This document shows positions 21,742 through 33,231 of a stretch of 64,000 nucleotides of DNA, piece by piece. The position numbers were made by a program, and so were the translations under genes. The DNA is taken from positions 2,235,288-2,299,287 of the forward strand of contig NC_059257.1 of NCBI RefSeq assembly GCF_017591435.1, written 5' to 3'. The notes under the pieces were generated by a model that worked only from the letters and a program-made list of their open reading frames with translations, ran no database searches and was not told the DNA's origin. Numbering within the stretch: the first letter of the stretch is position 1; each line of letters starts with the position of its first letter. This DNA comes from Portunus trituberculatus. Its lineage: Eukaryota > Arthropoda > Malacostraca > Decapoda > Portunidae.

Positions 21742-22736
21742 TTACCACATAGGGAAGCTTCTTTGCAGGAGCTTTTGCCATGGCTGTAGCTGTAGCACAG
21801 GAAACATTGAAGAGGACGGGAAATAAAGCGCCTCACCCTAAGATTAATAGGTCCAATATTAACACGGTCAGGGAAGGTGGAACCAAAAAAGATGAGGAGG
21901 ACCATGTTGGAGGAGTTCCTCATCTTTGTCACCTTTTGGACTGAGCTAGGACACATTGCTAGTATTTCCTCATCATGGAATTCATAAAGATCCTGACTGT
22001 ACACACAACCTTTACTGTAATTAAAGGTTGGATGTGCCTTTATAATCCCAAACATGCTGTCAGAAGGACATGGTAGATGTTGCAACATCCTTGCCTGCGT
22101 GATATCTTTCGCTCGCACTAACACCCCCTTCCCGTATTTCTTGAGGTTTCCCTTAGGAATCGTGCCGATCTCTTTGGACAAGTACCGGGAGGTGAGGATG
22201 AAATTCCCGCGCCCCATTTCTGTAGTAGGCTACAAACCAACGTGGAGGTGGGATCTGGCGGACTTCAGGTACTGAATTCTCTGAAGAGTTGCCAAAAAGA
22301 TTTGGGATGTAGTCCGTGTCACTGTCCGAAATATTGCGAGAGTGGAGAAGTTCTGTTTTAAAGCCAGAGCCAGCAAGGGGCAGGGATGCTACATGTTCAT
22401 AAGCCAGACGGGCTTCATCACATGACAGAAAAGTTACATAGCAGCGGTTAGAAGGAAAGTCCTTATCATAAACAAGTCGAATACGAGCAACCGTGCCATA
22501 CACCTTGAGAAGTGAGTGCAAGGCGTGATAAGAGAATGATGGGTTAACATTTACCATCACAAGGGAGTCATATGCAGCAGAAATACGTCCATCAGAAAAA
22601 AACTCCCAGAAACGGAGACTGCTGCGGGAGCCTCTTGTGGAGGGTAATCCTCCTTCCCACTCAGACCTGAAGATGATGTCTCGCGGGCCAGGTCAGCCAC
22701 CTCACGAGAACCTGACAGTTTTTTGCGTTTCACCAT
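21742..22736 (-). pseudogene. Partial ORF1 of the outer (second) template in copy 3
   Basis: ORF1 starts at 22734-22736 and is read through the RRM-like segment (22153-22560) and the middle domain (21654-22217) to the first zinc knuckle (CFLCYSYSHGKSSC). There it is cut and fused to the 5' end of the inner element. Its 5' UTR (22737-23071) lacks about 100 bp present in other copies. Confidence 0.75.
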
Positions 22737-23071
22737 ATATATTTATGTTTTAAAAACAGGCCCCACATGATACGAATGTTTGTCCATGACAGAGCTGAGA
22801 CCCCCAACCCAAAGCATCCCAGCCTGGACACCATCCAGCACAGGACGGCTCCTATTAGGCGATCCCTCCAGCTGGTGTCTCCGCTGGTCCACTGGCAGCC
22901 TACGTAGGAACCATTTAGTTTGGCCTCTCACTGGCGACCTTACTAGCATGGGTAGCCCTCTCCCCCTCGAAAGGGCAGAGCAGGGGCCTAAGCCCCCTCT
23001 AGCCTTGCTCGCCCGGTCACAGAGGCACGTAAGCCCCTTCACCACGACAAGGCGGTTCCCATCTGGGGGGG

Positions 23072-23083
23072 CCTCATTCGGAT
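23072..23083. repeat. Target-site duplication of copy 3, right
   Basis: This is the second exact CCTCATTCGGAT, adjoining the outer 5' end of copy 3. Confidence 0.85.
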
Positions 23084-24545
23084 TATTTCTATTTATGAAG
23101 GAGTGCTTGGTAAGTTGAAGAACAGACTTGGCATGATTCCAGGCAGAGATACAAAGTGCATGAGATTCAGGAGATGGTAGGCTGAAGCATCTTTTGTGGG
23201 CAACCTGTCTATCATGTATAGCACGATAATAGGCTGAGTTAAACCTAGGTTTAGAAGGTTTAGGTTGAAAAAAAAAAATAGGAATGTACGCCTCCATGCC
23301 AGACACTATCACCTCTGTTATGCGTTCAGCACAGAGATGGGTCTCTGACATGGAAGCAGAAATCATTCCAGGAAAAATCAGCATTATACCTCCTCCTCCT
23401 CAGGTCCCCCCAGCTGGCACAGGAAAAAACGGCAAAGGCACCGTCACTTTGGGGGATCCTGTGGAAGGATTGGAGAAATAGGACAAGATATATAAATGAG
23501 ATTATGATCCCAAAGGAGATGAAAGGGTGACAGCATAAACAGAAGGATTAGAGGTGAGGAAGAGATCAAGATGTTGAGCGTGTCTCCAAGACGGTCAGGA
23601 GTACGAGTAGGGTGTTGCACCAGTTGCTTTAGGTCATGGAGGTTAGTAAAGTTGAAGGCTAGTTCACCAGGGTGGTCAGTGAAGGGAAAGGAAAGCTAAA
23701 GCTGGTGGTGAACATTGAAATCTCCAAGAATGGAAATATCAGCGAAAGGGTAGAAGTACAGAATGTGCTCCACTTTGAAAGTTAAGTAGTCAAAGAATTT
23801 ACTATAGTCAGAAGAGTTAGGGGAGAGATGAACAGCACAGATTAATTAATTTTAGTTTGAGTGACTGTTAAGTCAAAACCAGATGGTGGAAAATTCGGAA
23901 GACTCAAGAGCGTGGGCACGAGAGTAAGTTAAGTCGTTGCGCACATAGACGCAACATACAGCTTTGGAATGAAAATGAGAATAGAGAAAGTAAAGGGAAC
24001 AGAGAAGGGGCTATTGTCAGTTGCCTAAGACAGCTGGGTTTCAGTGAGGAAAAGAAGATGAGGTTTAGTAGAGGAGAGGTGGTGTTTCACAGATTGAAAA
24101 TTAGATCTAAGACCATGAATATTGCAGAATTTTATTTAGAAAAAGTTGAGGGAGGTGTCAAAGCATTTGGGGCCATTAACAAGAGAGACGTCCGACCTGG
24201 GAACATTTGTTTCCCTTTCCCAGAAGGGAACTCCGAGTCGTTGTTTTGAGTACCCATTTATTTTTTACTTATTTATTTATTTATTTTTTATTTTGATTTT
24301 GAAGTGACGGATGTATGTGTGGTAAGTGCATGTAGTTTTGTGTGAAGGAGGAGAGCTGTCTTTAGAGGATAGGCTGTTACTGCCCACTTGAGTTGTGAGA
24401 CACAAATGGAAACTTACAGTGAGATCACAACTAGCTTTAATGGAAGGTTCACAGCACCCCGAACTAGTGCTTTTAGATCTCACTGGGAATAAGTTATCGT
24501 TTCGATAGGTATCTGCTACCTCCTCCAATGGGGATGATAAATAGA
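23084..24545 (-). mobile_element. Jockey-clade element, 5' half (J3), degenerate
   Basis: The minus strand gives the 5' UTR (24277-24545), then the endonuclease part and the linker. The start region matches J2 and J5 (CTCGGAGTTCCCTTCTGGG; TTGACACCTCCCTCAACTTTTTC). The block near 23160-23380 encodes the ETHLCAERITEVIVSGMEAYIP segment seen at 60960-61020. The frame is broken repeatedly. It stops near 23090 at the point equivalent to 61220 of J5. Confidence 0.75.
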
Positions 24546-24956
24546 ATTAGATAGCTTTAAACACACAACGATTGATTTGTGTAGGCTGCCAGGCCTACAC
24601 GTAGGAGAAGTAAACTAAGACATAATATTTAAAATAAATACAATAAACTCCCAATTATCCGAAAGCAAATTATCCGAAATACGGAATTATCCGAAATCGA
24701 TTTGGATAATGCAATTAAAATTCGTATATTTTTTTCATGCTATATCGTTCTAAAACATTAAAAACATGAAAGTGAATAAAAATAACTACATATGCACTAT
24801 TAACACTTTTTTATAACTATCTCATGAACTTTGTTTTGTTTCTCCTTATTTGGCGTTTGTAACTTGGCGGATATGCATTATAACTGATTGGCATTCTAAG
24901 TTAACTAATTTTTTTTTTGCCTACTTATGGTGAAAGGATTCATTCGGTTAGTGAAC

Positions 24957-25506
24957 ATAATAACATAAGAATATAAGAAAGGAGGGAGGCTGCAAGAGGC
25001 CGCCAGGCCTATACGAGGCAGTCTCAGTGTGCTTAATCTACCTAAATCCATCTATCTTCCCCATCCATGAGTTTATCTAACCTTCTTTTAAAGCTCCCTA
25101 TTGACTCAGACCTGACTACATGCCCACTTTGACTGTTCTACTCATCAACCACTCTGTTTGAAAACCAATTCCTTCCCATTTCCTTCCTAAACCAGAATTT
25201 TTCAAGCTTAAACCCATTATTTCTGGTTCTATCCCCACTACTGATCCTATGAAACTACATTCATGTCCCTTTTGTTAAAACCTTTATACTACTTAAATAC
25301 TTCTATGAAGTCTCCTCTTAACCTACGTCTCTCTAAGGAATGCAGACTAAGTTTTTTTCAGTCTCCCTTCATAGCATATATCCTTCATTCCCTGTATCCT
25401 TCTAGTCATCCTCCCTTGCACTGACTCTAATAGAGCTATGTCCTTCCTGTAATGTGGGGACCAAAATTGTACCGTATAGTGAAGATGTTGCCTGACCAGC
25501 GCCAGG
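24957..25506 (-). mobile_element. L2/CR1-like (Jockey superfamily) element, 3' part
   Basis: On the minus strand this encodes the typical C-terminal RT region: LVRQHLHYTVQFWSPHYRKDIALLESVQ near 25500-25420, then RRIQGMKDICYEGRL, a degenerate RGDFIEVFKYYKGF, and RVV..WNS..-like sequence. The terminus is CTTATATTCTTATGTTATTATG. Many stops mark it as old. Its upstream half is at 26837-27255. Confidence 0.7.
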
Positions 25507-25720
<214 letters not shown>

Positions 25721-25839
25721 GCGTTCCTTCACCTCTCCCAACTCCTCTCTCCTCCATGTCGTTTTATATTTGATTTTATTATTATAATAGTGTTTTTGCC
25801 ACTTGGGCTAACCAGAGACAATCTTTGACTTGTAAGTTA

Positions 25840-25962
<123 letters not shown>

Positions 25963-26039
25963 TACAAAATAGATATATATGCGACACTTGTAAAGACTGC
26001 ATACGAACATGCAGAAACCGAAAAGGCAAGAAGAATAAG

Positions 26040-26836
26040 AAAGGAGACCCCGAGACCAGCACCTCGGAGGACGAGAGGGCGGGGTGGCATAAACAACGAT
26101 TCGCCCTTTTGATAACTGGTGGGCTAACCCAATAGAGGCAGGGAGAACTCTACCCCCACCCCCCTATGTCCCGGTGGGATCTCAGGGCCGACACCGAGCC
26201 CTCCATAGTTCTCACAATGAGGAGGCGGAGGTCCGCCTTGGTGAGCCCAAGGCTCTTTAATGTCTCGCCAATTAATAGTTAATAGTTAGGGTGGCGAATA
26301 CCGGAGTGAGTCCAGATTTATCACGTACCCAGGAGCGAATCTCCCCGACGTCGTAGTATGACTTCTTCAGTCCGTGGGCATGGATGAGCGCGTCGCCACC
26401 GGCGTTGTCTGCGACTATTTGAACATCCAGCACCACGGACTGTTGTATGTCAAATACTACGACGTCGGGTTTCCTCACTCCTGCGGCCGTCCATATATTA
26501 GGCTCCCTGAATACCTTTTTACCCTTCTGTTCGAGCTGTTTAACAAGAAGGTTGAGGACTTGATCATGTCCATAAGTCTTTTCAGGGGCCAATTTTGGGC
26601 AAGATTGAAGAATGTGGCCAAGGCTCTCTATTCTGCCACAGCCCAAATCACAGTGAACAGGGGCTCCTGGCCGACCCCTGGAGGACCTCAATCTGGTATT
26701 CACCACCCCAAGGCGGGTCTTGATGGCAGAGATGTAGATGGAGCCCCTCATGAGCAGACTTCCATTATCCACCCACTCATGAGTGGGTTGAGACTCGTCC
26801 GCCCCTGAGAGGCCCCTGCCATCCACGGAGGCATAT
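26040..26836 (-). mobile_element. R2-clade retrotransposon fragment (CCHC plus restriction-like endonuclease)
   Basis: The open frame at 26272-26826 encodes 184 residues typical of the R2 C-terminus. SVDGRGL and WVDNGSLLMRGSIYISAIKTR come first, then a CCHC motif (CDLGCGRIESLGHILQSC), then the restriction-like endonuclease core RKPDVVVFD...VVLDVQIVAD followed by K..YYD. A 7-bp tandem duplication (ACTATTA twice) near 26275 breaks the frame. The last part (SLGLTKADLRLLIVRTMEGSV) continues in another frame to about 26168. The 5' part, including the RT palm, is missing. It lies inside the L2-like element. Confidence 0.8.
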
Positions 26837-27255
26837 GGTATATTTTAGTATTGCTTCGGGACTCCTGCTTTTAACACTTCTAAAGATGATATACTCTATT
26901 TGGCCTCGATACATTACTTCCTTGTACCGAGATCATAGCTAATTATGACTCCTAGATCTTTCTCTTACTTGAAACTTCCTAGTGCCACGTTATCTATTGT
27001 GGACCTATTGCTTGAATAATCTCTACCAACGCTAAGCACCCTGCACTTGTTAATATTGAACTACATTAGCCATCTATTTGTCCATTCTTTTATCCTATCC
27101 CAATCAGCCTGCAAATCCTTGGCATCCGAATCGGACCTAATTAATCTACCTATCTTTGTGTCGTCCGCAAATTTACTGATATCACTGTTAATTCCACTAT
27201 CCAAGTCGTTGATATATATTATAAATAATAATGGCCCTAATGGCTTCTGTAATTC
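26837..27255 (-). mobile_element. L2/CR1-like element, RT palm part (upstream half)
   Basis: The minus strand gives KFADDTKIGRLI (the RT active-site box FADD near 27163-27174), then DRIKEWTNRWLMEFNINKCRVLSVGR (read with substitutions) and EKDLGVIISYDLG. In this superfamily the next residues lead directly to SLYKALVRPHLEYAVQFWSP. That follow-on is found at 25500, so the two halves were one element split by later insertions and by loss of about 30 codons. Confidence 0.7.
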
Positions 27256-27700
27256 GGTTTTTCATATTCGGGAGTGGTCGGTAATTTGTCTTCGGTTCTT
27301 CATTTGATTTAAGGTATTTGGTTTTCCTTTTATCCTTTCATTTGTTAGCCTAGTTTGTTTCACTATAGTTTGACAAAGGGAACACTCTTAGACTAAAGGC
27401 TCTTTTCATTACTGGGAAAAAAAATACGAAGGAGAGCTATATTCTGATCTGATTTAATTTTCTTTACTTTTGTTTTTCAAATTACTCTTCAACTACTTTA
27501 GCTAATTATAATAACATTTAAAATAACATTTAAGAACAATTAAAATAAATACGTTTTATTCATGCTTTGTTTAGCGTATCGTGTATTTGTTTTATTTAAT
27601 TGTTTTTAATTGGCAGTTAGCAGTCGCGCCACTAGGTTTACTTACACTCGCAGCTGCATTCTACAACCAGTGTTTCGATCTCGCTTCTTTCATCATCACT

Positions 27701-27870
27701 ATGCCTAAGGTGCCTAAAGAAACCGGGAAAAAAAAAAGAAAGTCGTCCTTACTATACAGCAGAAGCTGGAGATATTGGACAAGCTCAAGGCGGGTCAATC
27801 GGGAACGGTGTTGGGAGATAAATGTGTATGCCCTAAAGGGGTTAGGGGGTGGCGTAACAGTAGTTATGAT
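27701..27870 (+). pseudogene. Tigger/pogo-type transposase, N-terminal remnant
   Basis: ATGCCTAAGGTGCCTAAAGAA starts an MPKVPKETGKKKK stretch. After a one-base slip in the A run the frame reads VVLTIQQKLEILDKLKAGQSG, the N-terminal helix-turn-helix of pogo/Tigger/jerky-type transposases. The frame runs out after about 60 codons, shortly before the right inverted repeat. The catalytic DDE domain is absent. Confidence 0.65.
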
Positions 27871-27964
27871 TTTTCTTACCTAAAAAAATAGTATTTTTGT
27901 TAGGTAAAAATATTAAATCTGGATTATGCAAAAAATCGGCATATCCGATAATCGGGGTTTACTG

Positions 27965-28218
27965 TTGTTACATTGTTTTCAGAATCAATCTATAAAAAAA
28001 ATCATATTACTCTAGTAACCCTTGATAGTGAAACTTTGCAATGTGATACAAATATAATAATTTCTTTGAGTTATTAACGTTGATAATTATCTTAATTGGA
28101 ACTATCATATAAACAATGTATTTCAGAAAATGTCAATGATATTTTGCAATTTATGTAAAATATGGAATCAACTTACCACCGAGGACTTGTTAAGTGTTTA
28201 CTACACACTATTTCACTT
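27965..28218. other. AT-rich sequence, nothing recognised
   Basis: Non-coding AT-rich DNA lies between the pogo-like terminus and family-A copy 4. No structure was seen. Confidence 0.4.
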
Positions 28219-29604
28219 CATTTATTGATTGATTGCCATTTGGAGCTTGCGCTCAATCAGTGACATCCTAACAGAAATACATAAATCGTCAACGTACAGT
28301 CACACAGCTTTGCTTGATAGGGTGGAATCGAAAGCTCTTCGTCTCATCAACTCCCCTCCTCTGACTAACTGTCTTCAGTCTCTTTCTCACCGCCGAAATA
28401 TTGCATCCCTTACTATATTTTATCGCTATTTTCATGGTAACTGTTCTACTGATCTTGCTAACTGCATGCCTCCCCTTCTCCTACGGCCACGCTGCACAAG
28501 GCTTTCTTCTTCCTCTCATCCCTATCTGTCCAACTCTCTAATGCAAGAGTTAACCAGTACGCTCAATCATTCATCCTTTTCACTGGTAAACTCTGGAACT
28601 CCCTCCCTGCATCTGTATTTCCAAATTCCTACCACTTGTCTTCTTTTAAGAGGGAGGTATCGAGGCATTTGCTCCCCTAATTCTGGCTGACGGTTTTGGC
28701 ACCTTTTGTACTCTTTGGAGAGCCAGCGCTCAAGTGGGCTTTTTTCTAACTTTCTTTTTTTTGCCCTTGGCTGGCCCTCTTCTCTACGTAAAAAAAAAAA
28801 AAAAAAAAAAAAAGAAAATTAAAAAATTAAAAAAAACAAGGAGCTGTGAACGCCATCTGGGAGAACACCAATAACACCATTTATAGCGACAGCGAATAAT
28901 GTAACACTAAGAATACTTCCCTGTGGGACCCCATCATTTAAAGCGCTAGTCTTGGAGAAAACACTCCCTACTTGAACCCGTAAAAGACGTCTAGATAAAA
29001 ACTGTTGAATAAAAATAGGAAGGTGGCTACGAATGCCGAAATCATACAAGGAACGTAAAATACCATGGCACCAAGCTGTGTCATAAGCCTTCTCTAGGTC
29101 GAAAAGCGCGGTTCCCTGATGGTGGTGATTAGAGAAGGCCTCACAAATCGAGGACTCCAGGGATAAAAGAGCATTAGTAGTAGACCTCATCTTTCGGAAA
29201 CCATACTGTACAGATGACAAGTGGTTCTCTTTCTTGAAGTACCACATGAGTCTTATATTAACCATCTTTTCCAATATTTTATAAATACAGGATGTCAATG
29301 ATATAGAACGGTAGTTCGTAGCCTGGAGGTGATCTTTCCCAGACTTCGGAAGTGGGAGGAACAGTGCCACAGCTGAAGAAGATAGAAAATCACCGGTATG
29401 CCAAATCATATTATAAATATGTAATAAAAAGCACTGTCAAACATGTGGCGCAAAAAGGCGTAATGAATATCATCTGGACATCTTGGACAAAGCAGTCCGG
29501 AACTCGGAGTCAGAGAAGGGGACAAGACTCCCCTTCAGTCAAAGAAAATTTGACCCCAAGAGATTCCATACTCTGGCGGTAACGTGCACCTGGCGTTGCG
29601 GGAT
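28219..29604 (-). mobile_element. Family-A copy 4, RT fragment split by a Jockey tail
   Basis: This is ORF2 sequence only. 28219-28296 is the short piece around LQLAINRV..SLIERKL, and 28837-29604 is RT from MAFTAPC-like sequence back to the endonuclease/RT linker. The larger piece has an open frame at 28819-29409 with FDLEKAYDTAWCHGI and GVPQGSILSVTLFAVAINGV. The Jockey fragment J4 separates the pieces, and copy 5 cuts the far end at GCGTTGCGGGAT. It is truncated at both ends. Confidence 0.8.
28297..28836 (+). mobile_element. Jockey-clade element, 5' truncated 3' end (J4)
   Basis: This matches the last 500 bp of J5 closely: SHTALLDRVESKALRLINSPP, then CSTDLANCMPPLLLRPRCTRL, ending near 28690 with a TAATTCTGGCTGACG 3' UTR and a poly(A) tail at 28790-28813. 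It is a typical 5' truncated insertion into copy 4. The TSD could not be fixed because the left junction and the A-rich tail are ambiguous. Confidence 0.85.
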
Positions 29605-29652
29605 GGATGGATGGATTTTAAAGTTATGGCGCCGCTACTATAAATTCATTGC

Positions 29653-29659
29653 AACTAAC

Positions 29660-29730
<71 letters not shown>
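29653..29730. repeat. (TG)n(TA)n microsatellite in the 3' UTR of copy 5
   Basis: A run of TG then TA repeats of about 70 bases replaces part of the copy 5 3' UTR. Confidence 0.95.
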
Positions 29731-29733
<3 letters not shown>

Positions 29734-29810
29734 TCAAAGTGATTAAAAACAATACAATTAAAAAGCTAAAAACTAAAAATACTATAAACTTAAATAAAAC
29801 AAAATAAAAT

Positions 29811-32800
29811 TCAGAGCTTTGGGAGAAGGCCAGCTTCTCCCAAAAATCTAAAAACGTCATGGCCTTGGGCCAGGCACTCTGGCCCAAGGACCTTTGAGAT
29901 ATAATAGACACCATTAGCGGTGTCTTAAGTCAGTCAAACTGGGGCACTCCACTAATAGGTGCCGCACCGTAAGCGGCACCAGGCAGTCATCACAATAAGG
30001 TTGAAGGTCCCTGGTCAGGAGGTACCTTTGTGTAAGGTACGTGTGACCTATACGAAGTCGCGCCAATAACGTCTGTGCACTGCGATCCCGGACATGGGTG
30101 TATGTCCACAGAGGGAGAGTGGAAGTAGTGATCTCTCCCATTTTCGAGCCATCTCCTCTGCCATATTGATGCAACCGCCACTCGAATTAGATGAAATACA
30201 TCTTGAAAAGGAACAGAGGCAGGAGATAGAGCGCGACATGCTGCCTCTTTAGCGAGGCGGTCAGCGTGTTCATTCCCTGGAACACCAATGTGACCAGGGA
30301 CCGAACAGAACCCAACTCGATATCCTCTTCTGGTAAGTAGATATAGCCACTCTAGGGCTGATAAAACCAAAGGGTGAAGAGAAATAAAGAAGAGAGCAGT
30401 AAGAGCACTGCGACAGTCACTAAAAATTGTAAAAGACGAAACCGGGAGAGTAAAAATAATCTGTAAAGCTAGGACTATGGCAGACAGCTCCGCAGTAAAG
30501 ACGGAGGCTACCGAAGGAAGGCTGCCAGACCGATAAAAAGAGGGAAAAACCACACTAAACCCAACGCCTGCGTCGGATTTGGAACCATCAGTAAAAACAG
30601 GGATATCATCAGAATGCATAAAAGAGTGTTCTAAAAACCGTGTGTGGGACAGAGCTGGCAGAAAATCCTTCTTGCCATCCATGGCAGGAGGGCATAATGA
30701 GATAACAGGAAGCTGCCAATAACCAACTCGTGGGAGCCGGAAAGAGTACACAGGAGTGGGGTCGATAGATAACTCTGCCATGAGATTTGCAACTCGTAGG
30801 CCAAAAGGTTTAGGGAGACTCGGTCGAGTGACATACGCCTGCGAGCGCGAGTCCCGCAACATTGACACACAGGGGACAGAATCAGGAAGACGGTGGGTGC
30901 GAAACCAACACCGGAGCATCGAAGACTGGCGCCGGAGGTCGAGCGGCCAGAAACCAGCATCCACTAGAAGGCTAGGTATTGGAGATGTCCGAAATGCACC
31001 CGTAGCCAAGCGGACCCCAGCATGATGCACGGGGTCAAGCGTGCGTAGTCGTGCATCCGTTGCGGATGAGTAGATCTCACAGCCGTATTCCAGCTTCGGA
31101 AGTATGAGTGTACGGTGAAGCAGCAGCAACGTGTCCCTGTCCGCACCCCAAGAGGTGTGACTTAAAACCCGAAGAAGGGATAATGCCTGCCGACAAGACG
31201 CCTTAAGAGAACGGAAATGGGAACCCAGGTGAGACGGTTGTCAAATAAAGGCCAAGATATCGAGTCGCCTCCACGCATGAGAGGCGTCTATTGGCGAGGT
31301 ATAAATCAGGGTCTGGATGGACACCACGGTTGCGACAAAATGCATAGCTACGGTCTTCGAGGTGGAGAATCGAAAACCGTTCATGTTGGCCCAACTTTAC
31401 ACCCTATTGATCGCCAGTTGGAGCTTGCGCTCAATCAGTGACATCCTAGCAGCAGCAAAAGAAATACATAAATCATCAACATATAAGGAGCTGTGAAAGC
31501 CATCTGGGAGAGTATCAATCACACCATTTATGGCGACTGCAAATAATGTAACACTAAGAATACTTCCCTGCAACCCGCAAAAAACGTCTGCATAAAAACT
31601 GCTGGATAAAATAGGAAGATGGCCACGAAGGCCAAAATTAAACAAAGACTGTAAAATGCCATGACACCAAGCCGTGTCGTAGGCCTTCTCCAGGTCAAAA
31701 AGACTGTTACTTGATGGTGGTGATTAGCAAAGGCCTCACAAATGGAAGACTCTAGGAATAAAAGTGCATCGGTAGTAAACCTCATTTTTCGGAAGCCGTA
31801 CTGTACCGATGACAAGTACTTCCCCCTCTCCAAGTACCACATGAGTCTTACATTTACCATCTTTTCTAAAACTTTACAAATGCAGGATGTCAAAGATATA
31901 GGACGGTAGTTCGTAGCCTGGAGATTATCTTTCCCTGGCTTCGGAAATGGAAGAACCACTGCCACAGCCAAAGAAGATGGAAATCACCGGTATGCCAAAT
32001 CATATTATAAAGATTTGAAAGAAAGTTAAAAGCAGTGTCAGACATGTGGCGCAAGAAGGCATAAGGTATATCATCTGTCCCAGGAGAAGAGTCGTGACAC
32101 TGGGACAAAGCAGTCCGCAACTCGGAAGCAGAGAAAGGGACATTATAAGACTCCCCTCCAGCAGAAGAAAAGTTTATGCCCAGAGATTCCATTCTCTAGC
32201 GGTGACGTGCGCCCGGAAGAGACATAGGCTTTCCACGAGGCTCTTTGTGCCTCTTTCAAAACGCGGCGGGCCCGAACTCGGCAGCGCCGAAAAGCTTCCA
32301 GGCACTACGGGTCCCCACGATGTCGCTGGAGACGAGAGAAAGCTGCCCGGTTTTCTTTCACCGCTGCAGTGCATGCTGCGTTCCACCAAGGAATGGGACG
32401 CTTAGTAAAGCGACATGACGTCCTAGGGATTGTCTGAAGCGCTAAAGAAATAAAAAAAATCGGTAAAATAATCAACAGCCTCAGCACAAGTAGAAAAGTC
32501 AGCCAGCGGACGGATAAAAGAGCTAAGGTCTGTGAATCGACTCCAATCTGACTTGTCTAAAACCAGGGACTGTGGCTCAGAGTTCACAGATTCCAATAAA
32601 ATCAGAAAGTGGTCACTACCGTGTAAATCCGGTAGGACTCGCCAATTAAAATCAAGGAAAGAATTAGATGTACAAAGAGAAAGATCGATAGCTGTAAAAG
32701 TCCCAGTAGGACTGTGGAAATGTGTAACATCCCCAGAATTTAAAACCTCAATCCTCATCCTCAATAAAAGAACCGATTAAAACCCCACGAGGATTACTAG

Positions 32801-33229
32801 CACCTTCATCCCACAATGGGTGACGGCCGTTAAAATCTCCCAACAAAAGAAAAGGCGGAGTCAGCTGACGCACCAGGCCGTCAAGCTCACCCCTGGAGAC
32901 AGGAAGCCGAGGAGGGAGATATAAACTGCAAATGATGTACAGTCGTCCCATAAAGACCTTAACAGCAACCACCTGAAGGGGAGAGTTAAGTTTTAATGGG
33001 ATAACAGGTATATCCTGACGGACTAGAATAGCTGTGCCACCGTGGTGGCCCTGGTCAGGGAAAGGAGTACTAAAAAGGCACGATAGCCAGAAGGACTAGA
33101 ATAAGTACTATCACCTAGCATAGTCTCTTGTAGAGCTACACAGGCTGGAGAGAACTCCGACAGCAAAGCTCGGAGTTCCCCCCACAAGGCGCGAAGGCCT
33201 CTACAGTTCCACTGTAGAAGCTTGAACAT
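29811..33229 (-). pseudogene. ORF2 of copy 5 (EN, RT, RNase H), broken
   Basis: This is the only copy in which the reading frame starts with ATG two bases after the ORF1 stop (33227-33229, MFKLLQWNCRGLRA). Endonuclease motifs VALQETMLG and LGDFNGRHPLWDEG are present. RT pieces are at 31528-31971 and 31397-31645 with SLYVDDLCISFAAARM. RNase H is open at 29990-31129 over 379 codons with FTDGSKSD, TAELSAIV, FSDCRSAL and NEHADRLAKEAA. The stop is TGA at 29811-29813. Several frameshifts and the deletion near 32216 inactivate it. Confidence 0.82.
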
Positions 33230-33231
33230 GA

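Larger units (their letters stand above)
15539..23071 (-). mobile_element. Family-A retrotransposon, copy 3, with duplicated 5' part
   Basis: A complete element runs from its GGAT-type tail at 15539 to a 5' end near 21740. It is joined there to a second, partial element of the same orientation (21742-23071) that starts inside ORF1 at the zinc-knuckle region and runs to a second 5' end. One 12-bp TSD flanks the whole unit. A single integration event with reverse transcriptase jumping from one template's 5' end onto a second RNA explains this layout. The two 5' parts differ in sequence, which argues against a simple local duplication. Confidence 0.85.

Noticed and set aside
22743..23384. A single 213-residue gene joining Jockey linker and family-A 5' UTR
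   Set aside because: It is a chance fusion across the copy 3 junction: ETHLCAERITEV is Jockey and the rest is 5' UTR of family A.
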